From Gracilimonas sp046602855 (GTDB lineage: Bacteria > Bacteroidota > Rhodothermia > Balneolales > Balneolaceae): DNA of 64,000 nt. Location: NCBI RefSeq assembly GCF_046602855.1, contig NZ_JBKINJ010000003.1, positions 62,001 through 126,000 of the forward strand. Reading direction: 5' to 3'. A program made the position numbers and the translations under genes. The notes under the pieces were generated by a model that made no database searches, was not told the DNA's origin, and saw nothing but the letters and a program-made list of their open reading frames with translations. Positions 25,503 to 34,964 of the stretch are shown piece by piece. The first letter of the stretch is position 1. Every line of letters begins with the position of its first letter.

Positions 25503-26639
25503 ATGGCTGGAAAGCAAGACACCCTTCAAAGACCCGTAGAAGAAAAATTTGATGACCATCTTGGACTTCAGGATGTAGATTACGTGGAGCATTATGTAAG
25601 TAATGCCAAGCAAGCAGCACACTATTACATTACCACGTTTGGATTTGAGATGAAAGCTTATTCGGGATTAGAGACAGGCGTACGGGATCGGGCATCGTAT
25701 TATTTAGAGCAAGGAAATATTCGTTTCGTACTATCGTCTCCTTTGAACAGCAACTCGCCGATCTCAAAGTTCGTACATAAACACGGTGATGGAGTAAAAG
25801 ATATTGCCATGCATGTGGAGGATGTAGATCGAGCGTTTAATGAATCCGTAAAACGGGGAGCTGAGGCAGTTACGGAACCTTACGATATGAAAGACGAACA
25901 TGGGATCATTCGCAGGGCAGCAATCAAAACATACGGTGATGTGATCCACTCTTTCATAGATCGCTCAAGTTATGATGGTTTGTTTATGCCGGGATATCAG
26001 CCTAAAGAAAGTCTATTGAAGACGGATCCTGTAGGTGTTCAGTTCGTAGACCATTGTGTAGGTAATGTGGAATTGGGGCAGATGGAGCGCTGGGTTGATT
26101 TCTATCGCGATGTGCTTGGTTTTACTCAGTACATCAGCTTTGACGATAAAGATATTTCAACTGAATATTCGGCCCTGATGAGTCGCGTGATGGCAGGTGG
26201 TCGAGGAATGATCAAGTTCCCAATAAACGAGCCTGCAGACGGAAAGAGAAAATCACAGATCGAGGAATACCTTGATTTCTTTGAAGGTCCCGGTGTACAA
26301 CATGTAGCTATGCTTACCGGTGATATCATCGATACCGTAACCAAACTCCGTGATCGGGGCGTAGAGTTTCTCAAAGTACCGACTACCTATTATGAAGAAT
26401 TGGAAGACCGTGTGGGCAACATCGATGAGCCCATCGAGAAACTTGAAGATCTGGGAATTCTGGTGGATCGTGACGATGAAGGATATCTGCTTCAGATATT
26501 CACCAAGCCGGTAGTAGATCGGCCGACCTTATTCTACGAGATCATCCAGCGCAAAGGTGCCCGCGGTTTTGGAAAAGGAAATTTCAAAGCCCTTTTCGAA
26601 GCCATCGAGCGTGAACAAGACCTTAGAGGCAATTTGTAA
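25503..26639 (+). CDS. hppD: 4-Hydroxyphenylpyruvate dioxygenase
   Basis: Codes for 378 aa with two vicinal-oxygen-chelate domains. The iron ligands can be read as His184 (FVDHCVGN), His267 (VQHVAM) and Glu346 (FYEIIQRKG). The C-terminal GFGKGNFKALFEAIEREQ is a family hallmark. It converts 4-hydroxyphenylpyruvate to homogentisate in tyrosine catabolism. It is divergent from paaA and followed by hmgA, so phenylalanine/tyrosine and phenylacetate breakdown share this locus. Confidence 0.96.
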   Translation: MAGKQDTLQRPVEEKFDDHLGLQDVDYVEHYVSNAKQAAHYYITTFGFEMKAYSGLETGVRDRASYYLEQGNIRFVLSSPLNSNSPISKFVHKHGDGVKDIAMHVEDVDRAFNESVKRGAEAVTEPYDMKDEHGIIRRAAIKTYGDVIHSFIDRSSYDGLFMPGYQPKESLLKTDPVGVQFVDHCVGNVELGQMERWVDFYRDVLGFTQYISFDDKDISTEYSALMSRVMAGGRGMIKFPINEPADGKRKSQIEEYLDFFEGPGVQHVAMLTGDIIDTVTKLRDRGVEFLKVPTTYYEELEDRVGNIDEPIEKLEDLGILVDRDDEGYLLQIFTKPVVDRPTLFYEIIQRKGARGFGKGNFKALFEAIEREQDLRGNL

Positions 26640-26652
26640 TTATAAATTAGAG

Positions 26653-26701
26653 ATTATGGATTTTGAATTTGGCTGGAATACAGCAATTCAAAATCCATAA
26701 T
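26653..26701. repeat. 17-bp inverted repeat with ATTCAAAATTC run in the hppD/hmgA junction
   Basis: The arms 26653-26669 and 26685-26701 (ATTATGGATTTTGAATT and its complement) are perfect. An inner GCTG/CAGC stem (26672-26675, 26681-26684) extends the hairpin. The periodic tail AATTCAAAATTCAAAATT follows to 26717. It lies just upstream of the true hmgA start. Confidence 0.75.
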
Positions 26702-26722
26702 TCAAAATTCAAAATTTTAGCC

Positions 26723-27877
26723 ATGTATTACCACGCATTAGGGAAGATCCCGCACAAACGACATACGATATTTCGCAGAGAGGATGGTGAACTTTACACT
26801 GAAGAACTATTTGGAGCGGAGGGATTCCATGGAAACAGTTCGCTGCTGTATCATCATAATATGCCAACTCGGGTTATCAAGATCGAGGAAGGTGCAAAGA
26901 TCGATGTCAAAAAAGCGGATGAGAAGACTTTGCGCCACCGTTTACTGAATACCAAGGATATTCCCGCGGGAGGGGATCCCATTACCGGTCGAAAAGTGCT
27001 AATGTTCAATAACGACATTCAGATCGGCGTAGCACGACCAACCGGTGATATGGATTATTTCTATCGTAATGGAGAGCACGATGAACTGCTGTTTATACAC
27101 GAGGGTGAAGGGCATATACAGTCGGTTTTCGGTAGACTCGATTTTGGTTGGGGCGACTATATATATATGCCTCGTGGTACTACGTATCAGATCAATTTTG
27201 AGACAGAAGAAGCCCGTTATCTCTTTGCCGACTCAACAGGCCCTATTGACTTCCCCAAACGCTACCTATCCGAAATGGGGCAGTTCATGGAAAATTCTCC
27301 ATTTTGCGAACGGGATTTTAGGTTGCCATCCGAGCAGTTATACTTTCCGGAAGAAGGAGAATTTGAGGTTCGGATCAAAAAAGGCGGGCGATTCCATCAT
27401 TATACAGTAGATTACCATCCATGCGATGTGGTTGGGTGGGATGGTTATCTGTATCCCTGGATATTTAATATTAAGGATTTTGAACCGATCACCGGCCGTA
27501 TTCATCAGCCGCCACCGGTTCACCAAACGTTCAGAGGGCACAATTATGTGGTGTGCAGTTTCTGCCCGCGTAAGTTCGATTATCACCCTGAATCAATTCC
27601 GGCGCCATACAATCACTCTAATGTAGATTCCGATGAGATGATTTATTATGTGGAAGGCGATTTCATGAGTCGTAAAGGTATTGGGTATGCGGATATAACG
27701 TTGCATCCGGGGGGTATCCCACATGGACCTCAGCCCGGTAAAGCTGAAGGCAGTATAGGGGCGGAAGAGACAGATGAATATGCTGTTATGATCGACACTT
27801 TCCATCCTATGTATGTTACCGAAGAAGCCATGCGATTGGATGATCCCAGTTATCCATATTCTTGGTTAAATGATTAA
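26723..27877 (+). CDS. hmgA: Homogentisate 1,2-dioxygenase
   Basis: Codes for 384 aa from ATG at 26723 (MYYHALGKIPHKRHTIFR). The frame is open to an ATG at 26663, but those 20 residues are translated inverted repeat and are not family sequence. The cupin-like fold has iron-ligand candidates in GEHDELLFIHEG and VDSDEMIYYVEGD, and in LHPGGIPHGPQPG. It opens the ring of homogentisate to maleylacetoacetate. It follows hppD; the downstream isomerase and fumarylacetoacetase are not in the window. Confidence 0.95.
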   Translation: MYYHALGKIPHKRHTIFRREDGELYTEELFGAEGFHGNSSLLYHHNMPTRVIKIEEGAKIDVKKADEKTLRHRLLNTKDIPAGGDPITGRKVLMFNNDIQIGVARPTGDMDYFYRNGEHDELLFIHEGEGHIQSVFGRLDFGWGDYIYMPRGTTYQINFETEEARYLFADSTGPIDFPKRYLSEMGQFMENSPFCERDFRLPSEQLYFPEEGEFEVRIKKGGRFHHYTVDYHPCDVVGWDGYLYPWIFNIKDFEPITGRIHQPPPVHQTFRGHNYVVCSFCPRKFDYHPESIPAPYNHSNVDSDEMIYYVEGDFMSRKGIGYADITLHPGGIPHGPQPGKAEGSIGAEETDEYAVMIDTFHPMYVTEEAMRLDDPSYPYSWLND

Positions 27878-27917
27878 TAATGCCATCTAATGGATTTATA
27901 TACTTAAGAAGGGCACA

Positions 27918-28379
27918 TTAACTCCATGTTTCATTTCTGAGAGAATCAACGGCAACCATTACGTCATACTGACTGATCTGTCCAACTAATTCTCCATTAT
28001 CCACTACCGGAAATCGTCTGAGCCGAAGTTTCAGGAATTTCTGTGCAACTTCTATGATGTTTTCATTGGGGCCTACCGTAATAGGTGCAGGCGTCATGTA
28101 TTCACTTACGGTCCCATTCAGTTCAGGGGTATTGGTATATTTTCCGCGAACAACTTGCTTTACACAATCCCCTTCGGATACGATACCAACAAGTTCGCCT
28201 TCATCATTAACCACAGGTCCTCCCGAGAACTTTTTTTTAACCAAAATTCGTAATACATGTCCCATAGAGTCATCCGGAGAGAATGTGATAAGATTTTTAG
28301 TCATAAAATCTTTAACCTGTATAGCCTGCCCTTTAAACTTGGGTTCTTTCTTTTTCGGTGCTTGATAACTTTTAACCAT
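27918..28379 (-). CDS. Tandem CBS-domain protein
   Basis: Codes for 153 aa with two CBS domains, about 22-82 (VKDFMTKNLITFSPDDSMG) and 88-148 (VSEYMTPAPITVGPNENI). Such stand-alone pairs usually bind adenine nucleotides and regulate a partner. No partner gene is adjacent. It converges on hmgA with a 40-bp spacer. Confidence 0.9.
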   Translation of the reverse strand: MVKSYQAPKKKEPKFKGQAIQVKDFMTKNLITFSPDDSMGHVLRILVKKKFSGGPVVNDEGELVGIVSEGDCVKQVVRGKYTNTPELNGTVSEYMTPAPITVGPNENIIEVAQKFLKLRLRRFPVVDNGELVGQISQYDVMVAVDSLRNETWS

Positions 28380-28605
28380 AATTGAATTGAATTCTGTTTA
28401 ATTGTTTCACCATGTAAAAAGCGATTTTTATATGTCTATTGCAATAACTATAGAAGGGATTTTTTCGTTGGATATTTCTTTGAATAATTAATGGTTTCGT
28501 CATTTATCATTTCTTTCAAATCTTTTAACGTTCTGTTCCTTTGCGTCTGAAGGAAACTCTGTTCATATTCACGGCCTTTATAGTAATTCAAGTATAATCT
28601 TTGTT

Positions 28606-30396
28606 ATGAGAAAAGCATCGACAGCCCTCATTTTTTCACTTGTGTTGATATTTTTTGCACAAGCTCAAAGCACCACTAAGTACAATATCTCATTTGAAAA
28701 CGCTGTTCACCACGAGGCAGAAATTCGGGTGGAGTTTACAAATCTGGAAAATAAAGTTCTTGAGATCAGGATGAGCCGCACTTCTCCGGGTCGTTATGCG
28801 TTGCATGAGTTCGCCAAGAATGTGTATGGAGTGAGGGCTACTGACGGTGAGGGAAAGGAGCTGAAAGTGACACGACCTAACCCACATCAGTGGAATGTAA
28901 GTGGCCACGATGGTACCGTAAATTTTGAATATATACTATTTGCCAATCGGGGAGATGGTACTTATTCGCAGGTGGATGAAACACATGCTCACCTAAACAT
29001 GCCGGCAACTTTTGTGTGGGCCAGAGACTATGAACAACGGCCGATCGAGATCGATTTTGATATACCGGAACACCTGAACTGGAAGATCGCCACGCAGTTA
29101 AAGCCTTTGAGCGAAACAACCTATTATGCTCCCGATCTGTATTATTTTTTGGACAGTCCTGTAGAAATCGCTGATCTGTATGAAAGGTCTAAAAAAGTAG
29201 GGGGGCAAACTATAAAGATGGCCTTGCATACTAAATCAACAGATCGTGAAGTTGACTCTTATTTTGAGAATGTAATGGCTATTGTTAATGAACAGGTAGA
29301 AGTATTTGGTGAACTTCCGGATCTGGATTATGGTGAATATGTATTCCTGAATTGCTTTATGCCAAACGCCAGTGGAGATGGGATGGAGCATCGAAACTCC
29401 ACGGTTGTGACAAACTCAAAACCGCTTGATGAGCCACTTGGTGAGACCAGTATTGGTACAATCTCACATGAGTTTGTACATACCTGGAATGTAGAGCGCA
29501 TTCGTCCTGCAAGCCTAGAACCTTTTGATTTTGAAGAAGCCAATATGAGTGGCGAACTATGGTTTGCTGAGGGCTTTACCAGTTACTACACTAACCTGAT
29601 CCTTACCAGAGCAGGAATCAGAACTCCGAAAGAATATGTAGAAGGCCTGGCCGGTGGTATCAATTATGTTTTCAATCACCCTGGTACGCAATTTTTCAAT
29701 CCAGTTGAAATGAGCTATCAGGCGCCATTTGTGGATGCAGCCCGCTCTGTAGATCCCGTGAACCGAGAGAATACCTTCATTTCATATTATACGTACGGAA
29801 GTGTATTGGGTTTAGCTCTCGATCTGTCACTTAGGGATATGGATGGTGATAAAAATCTTGATGATTTCATGAAACTGATGTGGATCAAATTTGGGAAAAA
29901 GGAAATTCCATATACCAATAGAGATATTGAAGATGCTTTGACTGAGTATGCTGGAGAAGAATTTGCATCAAACTTCTTCAGTAAATATATCTTTGATAGT
30001 CGAATGCCGGATTATAAAGCATTACTTGCGGCCGTTGGCATTGAATTCGGGAAAGCCAATCCAGGCAAAGCAAGCCTGGGGACTAATATTAGAATTGAAA
30101 ATGGAGTTGGTATTTTGACAAGCAATGCCATAAAAGGTTCACCTGTCTACGAAGCAGGAATTGAATCTACTGATGAGATATTATCCATTGCAGGTAACCG
30201 TCTGAACAGTGTAAATAGTGTGGATGAAATACTGGAAGATTATGAGCCCGGAGACACAGTTGAGATCACTTTTATAAGATGGGGGCAGCAGAAAACAACT
30301 ACAGCTATCCTTATGAAGGATCCTGACTATCAAACAAAGTACTTAAATGATATCAATTCATCGCAAAGACAAAAACGAAATAGCTGGCTGGACTGA
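28606..30396 (+). CDS. M61 family metallopeptidase with C-terminal PDZ domain
   Basis: Codes for 596 aa. The signal peptide (about 1-20) ends FFAQAQ. The peptidase domain keeps the zinc motif HEFVHTWNVERIRP (near residues 286-299), with the third ligand in ELWFAEGFTSYYT (near 318). A PDZ domain (about 485-575) includes GSPVYEAGIESTDEILSI. M61 members are glycyl aminopeptidases or related exopeptidases, acting here in the periplasm. A GTAACG/CGTCT-like pair at 28526-28548 could be an ECF-type promoter, but this is weak. Confidence 0.93.
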   Translation: MRKASTALIFSLVLIFFAQAQSTTKYNISFENAVHHEAEIRVEFTNLENKVLEIRMSRTSPGRYALHEFAKNVYGVRATDGEGKELKVTRPNPHQWNVSGHDGTVNFEYILFANRGDGTYSQVDETHAHLNMPATFVWARDYEQRPIEIDFDIPEHLNWKIATQLKPLSETTYYAPDLYYFLDSPVEIADLYERSKKVGGQTIKMALHTKSTDREVDSYFENVMAIVNEQVEVFGELPDLDYGEYVFLNCFMPNASGDGMEHRNSTVVTNSKPLDEPLGETSIGTISHEFVHTWNVERIRPASLEPFDFEEANMSGELWFAEGFTSYYTNLILTRAGIRTPKEYVEGLAGGINYVFNHPGTQFFNPVEMSYQAPFVDAARSVDPVNRENTFISYYTYGSVLGLALDLSLRDMDGDKNLDDFMKLMWIKFGKKEIPYTNRDIEDALTEYAGEEFASNFFSKYIFDSRMPDYKALLAAVGIEFGKANPGKASLGTNIRIENGVGILTSNAIKGSPVYEAGIESTDEILSIAGNRLNSVNSVDEILEDYEPGDTVEITFIRWGQQKTTTAILMKDPDYQTKYLNDINSSQRQKRNSWLD

Positions 30397-30547
30397 ATTT
30401 GATCGAAACAAAATAAATTCCACTTCATATGAGTTCTTGTTCATGGCTTTCTAATAGGAATTGTCTCACTTAGTTTTGAAATGGTTTTTCATCAAGAATG
30501 ACCTTATAATGTAAATCTGATAACGGTTAGCGCAACAAAAATTAGTT

Positions 30548-31282
30548 ATGGACATATTAAAAATAAGCAATATCAAGTTTTCAGTGCTCTTCAAGATCAC
30601 GGTTTTATTATTTATTGTACTTGGTTCTGTGGCTTGTAAAAGTACAGAAAGTGCAAATTCGCAAACAGCTTCAAGCGATACTTCAGAAACTGCAGGAATG
30701 ACTGAAGCTGAAATGGAAGAATTATTCTGGGCCCGTCAGGACAGTGCTCGAATGAATTTTACAGAGGATGACGTTAAATTTATGACCGGCATGATCGCTC
30801 ACCACTCGCAGGCGTTGATCATGTCTCGTCTGGCACCTGAAAACGGTGCAAGCTCTGAGATCCAAACCTTGGCTGCACGCATAATAAATTCCCAAAAAGA
30901 TGAGATCCGTCTTATGCAAACCTGGCTCAGAGATCGGGAGCAACCCGTTCCGGAAGTTCACATTGAGGGACTGAAATTGATGATCCACGGTTTGGGTGAG
31001 GATCATATGCATATGGACCATACTAATATGATGGGAATGCTATCACCACAACAGCTGCAGGAATTGAGTGAAGCAAAAGGAAAAGAATTTGACCGACTTT
31101 TTCTGAAATATATGATAGAGCATCACAAAGGTGCGGTTCATATGGTTACAGAATTATTTAATACCGAAGGGGCTACCCGTGATGAGGCAGCTTTCAGACT
31201 TGCAAGTGATATTCAGGTCGACCAGAGGACAGAGATCGCAAGAATGCAGCTCATGTTAGATAAAATAACAGCTTCCAAATAG
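30548..31282 (+). CDS. DUF305 lipoprotein
   Basis: Codes for 244 aa. The N-terminal hydrophobic segment ends in a lipobox-like GSVAC (Cys near 30), predicting a lipoprotein. The DUF305 core has two His-rich blocks, FMTGMIAHHSQALIMS and YMIEHHKGAVHMV, plus a Met/His run (GEDHMHMDHTNMMGM). The DUF305 fold resembles bacterioferritin-like helical bundles and has been linked to metal handling; the role here is not known. It lies 49 bp before the LVIVD lipoprotein gene and is probably co-transcribed with it. Confidence 0.9.
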   Translation: MDILKISNIKFSVLFKITVLLFIVLGSVACKSTESANSQTASSDTSETAGMTEAEMEELFWARQDSARMNFTEDDVKFMTGMIAHHSQALIMSRLAPENGASSEIQTLAARIINSQKDEIRLMQTWLRDREQPVPEVHIEGLKLMIHGLGEDHMHMDHTNMMGMLSPQQLQELSEAKGKEFDRLFLKYMIEHHKGAVHMVTELFNTEGATRDEAAFRLASDIQVDQRTEIARMQLMLDKITASK

Positions 31283-31331
31283 CGGTATAACAACCTGTTT
31301 AAACAATAACAACAACACACATAATCAAAGT

Positions 31332-33353
31332 ATGAAGAAAACCATTACAAACTTGAACTCATCTAATGTGATGAGGAGATCTAATGTAATACTGGCGTTT
31401 TTAGTTAGTATGATTTTTGGCTTCTATGCTTGTTCATCTTCGTCTATGGTAGACGATAATAAAGCAGTAGAGCCGGCTATTCAGCCAAAAGCAATGACCG
31501 AAGTAACCCCTCCATCTCCTGACCCGCGGGTAGGTTTAGGTGCAGGTTTATTTGATGCCGAAGAAGCTGTCTGGAATCTTAACCTGATAGCTCAGGAAAG
31601 ACCTCCGGCTGATTTTCTAGGTGTAACCAACTCTGACTTGGCATTCAAGGACAATTATGTATTTCAGGGAAATTACAATGGCGTTATCGTATGGGATGTA
31701 TCCAACCCAAGATCGCCCGAACTGGTAGTTGACTATCTATGTCCTGCCTCACAAAGTGATGTTTCTGTTTATGGAAACCTGCTTTTTATTTCCGGTGAAG
31801 GTTTTGGCGGTCGTATCGATTGTGGAACTGAAGGGGTTGAAGAGCGCGTAAGTGAAGAGCGCCTCAGAGGTCTGCGTATCTTTGACATTACCAATGTTGA
31901 AGAGCCTGAGTATATTGCAAACGTTCAAACCTGCCGTGGTTCTCACACCCACTCTGTGCTTAAAGATCCAAATGACGATGAGAATGTATTTGTATATATC
32001 TCCGGTTCTGCGCCGGTTCGACCTGAAGAAGAATTACCGGGTTGTGTAAATACATTACCTGATGACGATCCAAATTCAGCCTTGTTTAGAATTGAGGTTA
32101 TAAAAGTACCTCTTGATAGTCCTGAAGAAGCAGCTATTGTAAACTCACCAAGGATCTTTGAAGATCTTGAAGCAGCTCCAACTCACGGACTGGCTCCTGC
32201 CGACCGTGCAGCAATCCAAGAAGCGCGTGAAGCTGGTGCTTTTGTTGTAGAATTAGGCGGTCAACCCCGGGTTCTCCCTGATCGTTTTGTAAATCAGTTA
32301 ATGAGCAACGTGATGCAACAGCGAGGAAACGATACAGGAAATCCAACTGCAGCTGACAGTGCTGCTCTCAGAGAACAACTTCCGGATATGGTAGCGCAAA
32401 TGTTTGGCGGTGGTGATGATGACATGGACAACAGAGGTCCTAACCAATGCCACGATATCACTCTTTATCCTGAGATCGGTCTAGCCGGCGGTGCTTGTGA
32501 AGGTTATGGCCTCCTACTCGATATTTCTGATCCTGTAAATCCTAAGCGTATTGATGCAGTGGCTGATTCCAACTTTTCGTACTGGCACTCTGCTACTTTC
32601 AGTAATGATGGTGAAAAAGTACTGTTCACTGACGAGTGGGGTGGCGGTGGCCAACCTAAGTGTCGTGAAACTGACCCAATGGAATGGGGAGCTAACGCTA
32701 TTTTCACAATCAATAATGGGGAGATGGAATTTGAAAGCTATTATAAACTTCCCGCCCCTCAGTCTGTATATGAAAACTGCGTGGCTCATAACGGGTCATT
32801 GATCCCGGTACCCGGACGAGAGATTATGGTACAGTCTTGGTATCAGGGCGGTATTTCAGTATTTGATTGGACAAACCCTGAGAATCCAGTAGAGATCGCA
32901 TACCATGACAGAGGCCCCGTGGATAGTACACAAATGGCCATGGGTGGTAGTTGGTCTGTATATTGGTACAATGGCATGATCGTTAACTCAGAGATCGCTC
33001 GTGGACTTGATATCTTTGAATTGGAGCCAAGCCCATACATAACTCAGAATGAGATCGATGCAGCCAATACGGTTACTTTAGAGTACCTGAACGCTCAGGG
33101 TCAGCCTAAGTTTGAATGGCCAACCACTTACGCTTTAGCCAAAGCTTATGTTGATCAGCTGGATAGAGGTAATGGATTGAGTAATGCTGATATTGCATCA
33201 CTTAGATCCGGTATCTACAGTGCTGAGAATTCAAGAAATACTCGTGCTCTAACTGAGCTGGCAAGTGACATTGAGGGCAAAGCCCTTTCTTCATCTCAAA
33301 CTGAGAAAGTAAGAGCACTTGCTCAAACACTGAGAGACCTGGCTTCCATGTAA
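31332..33353 (+). CDS. LVIVD-repeat beta-propeller lipoprotein
   Basis: Codes for 673 aa. A signal segment ends in lipobox GFYAC (Cys near 34). Beta-propeller-like LVIVD repeats recur as VWDVSNPRSPELV, IFDITNVEEPEYI, LLDISDPVNPKRID and VFDWTNPENPVEIAY. Conserved His-rich positions such as GSHTHS and CVAHNGSL may bind metal. A C-terminal helical segment (about 600-670) follows. It is probably surface or periplasmic. The link with DUF305 upstream suggests a common function, unknown. A strong terminator follows. Confidence 0.88.
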   Translation: MKKTITNLNSSNVMRRSNVILAFLVSMIFGFYACSSSSMVDDNKAVEPAIQPKAMTEVTPPSPDPRVGLGAGLFDAEEAVWNLNLIAQERPPADFLGVTNSDLAFKDNYVFQGNYNGVIVWDVSNPRSPELVVDYLCPASQSDVSVYGNLLFISGEGFGGRIDCGTEGVEERVSEERLRGLRIFDITNVEEPEYIANVQTCRGSHTHSVLKDPNDDENVFVYISGSAPVRPEEELPGCVNTLPDDDPNSALFRIEVIKVPLDSPEEAAIVNSPRIFEDLEAAPTHGLAPADRAAIQEAREAGAFVVELGGQPRVLPDRFVNQLMSNVMQQRGNDTGNPTAADSAALREQLPDMVAQMFGGGDDDMDNRGPNQCHDITLYPEIGLAGGACEGYGLLLDISDPVNPKRIDAVADSNFSYWHSATFSNDGEKVLFTDEWGGGGQPKCRETDPMEWGANAIFTINNGEMEFESYYKLPAPQSVYENCVAHNGSLIPVPGREIMVQSWYQGGISVFDWTNPENPVEIAYHDRGPVDSTQMAMGGSWSVYWYNGMIVNSEIARGLDIFELEPSPYITQNEIDAANTVTLEYLNAQGQPKFEWPTTYALAKAYVDQLDRGNGLSNADIASLRSGIYSAENSRNTRALTELASDIEGKALSSSQTEKVRALAQTLRDLASM

Positions 33354-33380
33354 ACAATGATCTTTTAGTTGATCAATTTC

Positions 33381-33420
33381 AAATCCCGCATAAGATCAAT
33401 CTTTGTGCGGGATTTTTTTT
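33381..33420 (+). terminator. Rho-independent terminator after the LVIVD gene
   Basis: The stem AAATCCCGCA (33381-33390) / TGCGGGATTT (33406-33415) is perfect over 10 bp with a 15-nt loop, and is followed by a run of T residues. It ends the DUF305-LVIVD transcript. Confidence 0.88.
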
Positions 33421-33507
33421 GCACTTTGTTAAAGGCTGATAATAAATTGCACCTATAAAATTAACTCTACATATTCAGCCGAAAGAACTAACCAAACACA
33501 TTATCCC

Positions 33508-34851
33508 ATGAAAAAATTGTTACTAGTCCTCTTACTTATAATGATCGCATTACCCGTTTCAGCTCAGGATTATCCAAATATCCTATCGATGAAAGAACGA
33601 GCGGAGGTGATCGATGACTTGCTGAAGGACAAAGTTGAAAGCGTGCTGCCTGAACTCATGGAAAGATCAGGTATTGATATGTGGGTGATAGTATCGCGTG
33701 AGTATAATGAGGATCCGGTAATCAAAACATTTTTACCTTCCACATGGCATGCTGCCCGCAGGCGAACAATATTAGTAATGCATAATAAAGGGGGTGGAAA
33801 TGTTGAGACCCTGGCTGTTGCCCGATATGATGTCGGTGACATGTTCAAAAAAGCCTGGGACCCGGAAGAAGAACCAGATCAATGGAAAAGACTGGCTGAT
33901 ATTATAGAAGAGCTTGATCCGAAAAAGATCGGAATAAATATTTCAAGTATTTGGGGCCATGCCGATGGATTGGTAGTTACCGATCATAAAGAAATGAAAG
34001 AGGCTATTGGTAGTGAATATGTCAACAGATTGGTATCAGCTGAGGAACTTGCTGTGGGTTGGCTGGAAACACGGACGCCACGTGAAATGCAGATCTATCC
34101 TCAGATCGTAAGAATTGCTCATGAGATAATAGCTGAAGGTTTTTCAGATCGTGTAATTCAACCGGGCGTTACCACGACAGATGACGTTGTATGGTGGTTC
34201 AGGGAGGAGATCAGAGATCTAAATCTTATTACATGGTTCCATCCTAGTGTATCTATACAGAGGGCTGATCCTGAATCATTTGATCATCTCAGAACATTTG
34301 ATAGTCGTCCTGAGGAAAATGTGATATTACCGGGTGATCTGCTCCATGTCGATTTCGGGATTAAATACCTGAGACTTAACACCGATACCCAGCAACACGC
34401 CTATGTACTCAAACCAGGTGAGACCAACGTTCCTGAGTACCTGAAAAAAGCATTTGATAATGCCAACAGGTTACAGGATATCTTTACAAGTAATTTTAAA
34501 GAAGGCAGAACTGGAAACGAAGTATTGGCAATGTCGAGGCAACAAGCTATTGATGAAGGATTAAAACCCAGTATCTATACTCATCCACTAGGATACCACG
34601 GACATGCGGCAGGAACTACGCTGGGAATGTGGGATGCTCAGGATGGCGTACCCGGCGACGGTGATTACCCATTGCACTTGAACACTGCATATTCTATTGA
34701 ACTCAACAATGCCACATATATTGAAGAGTGGGGTAAGGAAATACGCATCATGCTTGAGGAAGATGCGTATTTAGACAGCACCGGAGTGTGGTATATTGAT
34801 GGAAGACAGAAAGAGATCATGACGATACCAAGAATACCGGCTAAACAATAA
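33508..34851 (+). CDS. Secreted M24 family metallopeptidase (Xaa-Pro peptidase type)
   Basis: Codes for 447 aa. The signal peptide (about 1-20) ends LPVSAQ. A creatinase-like N domain is followed by the pita-bread M24 domain. The five metal ligands are visible: the two Asp in HVDFGIKYLRLNTDTQ, His in HPLGYHGHAAGTT, Glu in YSIELNNAT and Glu in IMLEEDAYL. It is probably a periplasmic aminopeptidase acting on X-Pro bonds. It has its own promoter region after the upstream terminator. Confidence 0.9.
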   Translation: MKKLLLVLLLIMIALPVSAQDYPNILSMKERAEVIDDLLKDKVESVLPELMERSGIDMWVIVSREYNEDPVIKTFLPSTWHAARRRTILVMHNKGGGNVETLAVARYDVGDMFKKAWDPEEEPDQWKRLADIIEELDPKKIGINISSIWGHADGLVVTDHKEMKEAIGSEYVNRLVSAEELAVGWLETRTPREMQIYPQIVRIAHEIIAEGFSDRVIQPGVTTTDDVVWWFREEIRDLNLITWFHPSVSIQRADPESFDHLRTFDSRPEENVILPGDLLHVDFGIKYLRLNTDTQQHAYVLKPGETNVPEYLKKAFDNANRLQDIFTSNFKEGRTGNEVLAMSRQQAIDEGLKPSIYTHPLGYHGHAAGTTLGMWDAQDGVPGDGDYPLHLNTAYSIELNNATYIEEWGKEIRIMLEEDAYLDSTGVWYIDGRQKEIMTIPRIPAKQ

Positions 34852-34964
34852 TGTGCAAACATTGATAATAATTTAAGTAAAGTGCCGGTACTAACATGAG
34901 AAAAGCATGTTTGCCTTTCCGGCGAACATCTGCTACACTCTGCACTAAAAATTATTGGAATGAT

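Noticed and set aside
26663..26722. N-terminal extension of HmgA
   Set aside because: These 20 codons translate the inverted repeat and its ATTCAAA tail; family sequence begins at ATG 26723.
34896..34964. N-terminal extension of the acyl-CoA synthetase
   Set aside because: The 23 extra residues (Cys/Arg-rich) do not resemble the family; ATG at 34965 begins a normal helix.
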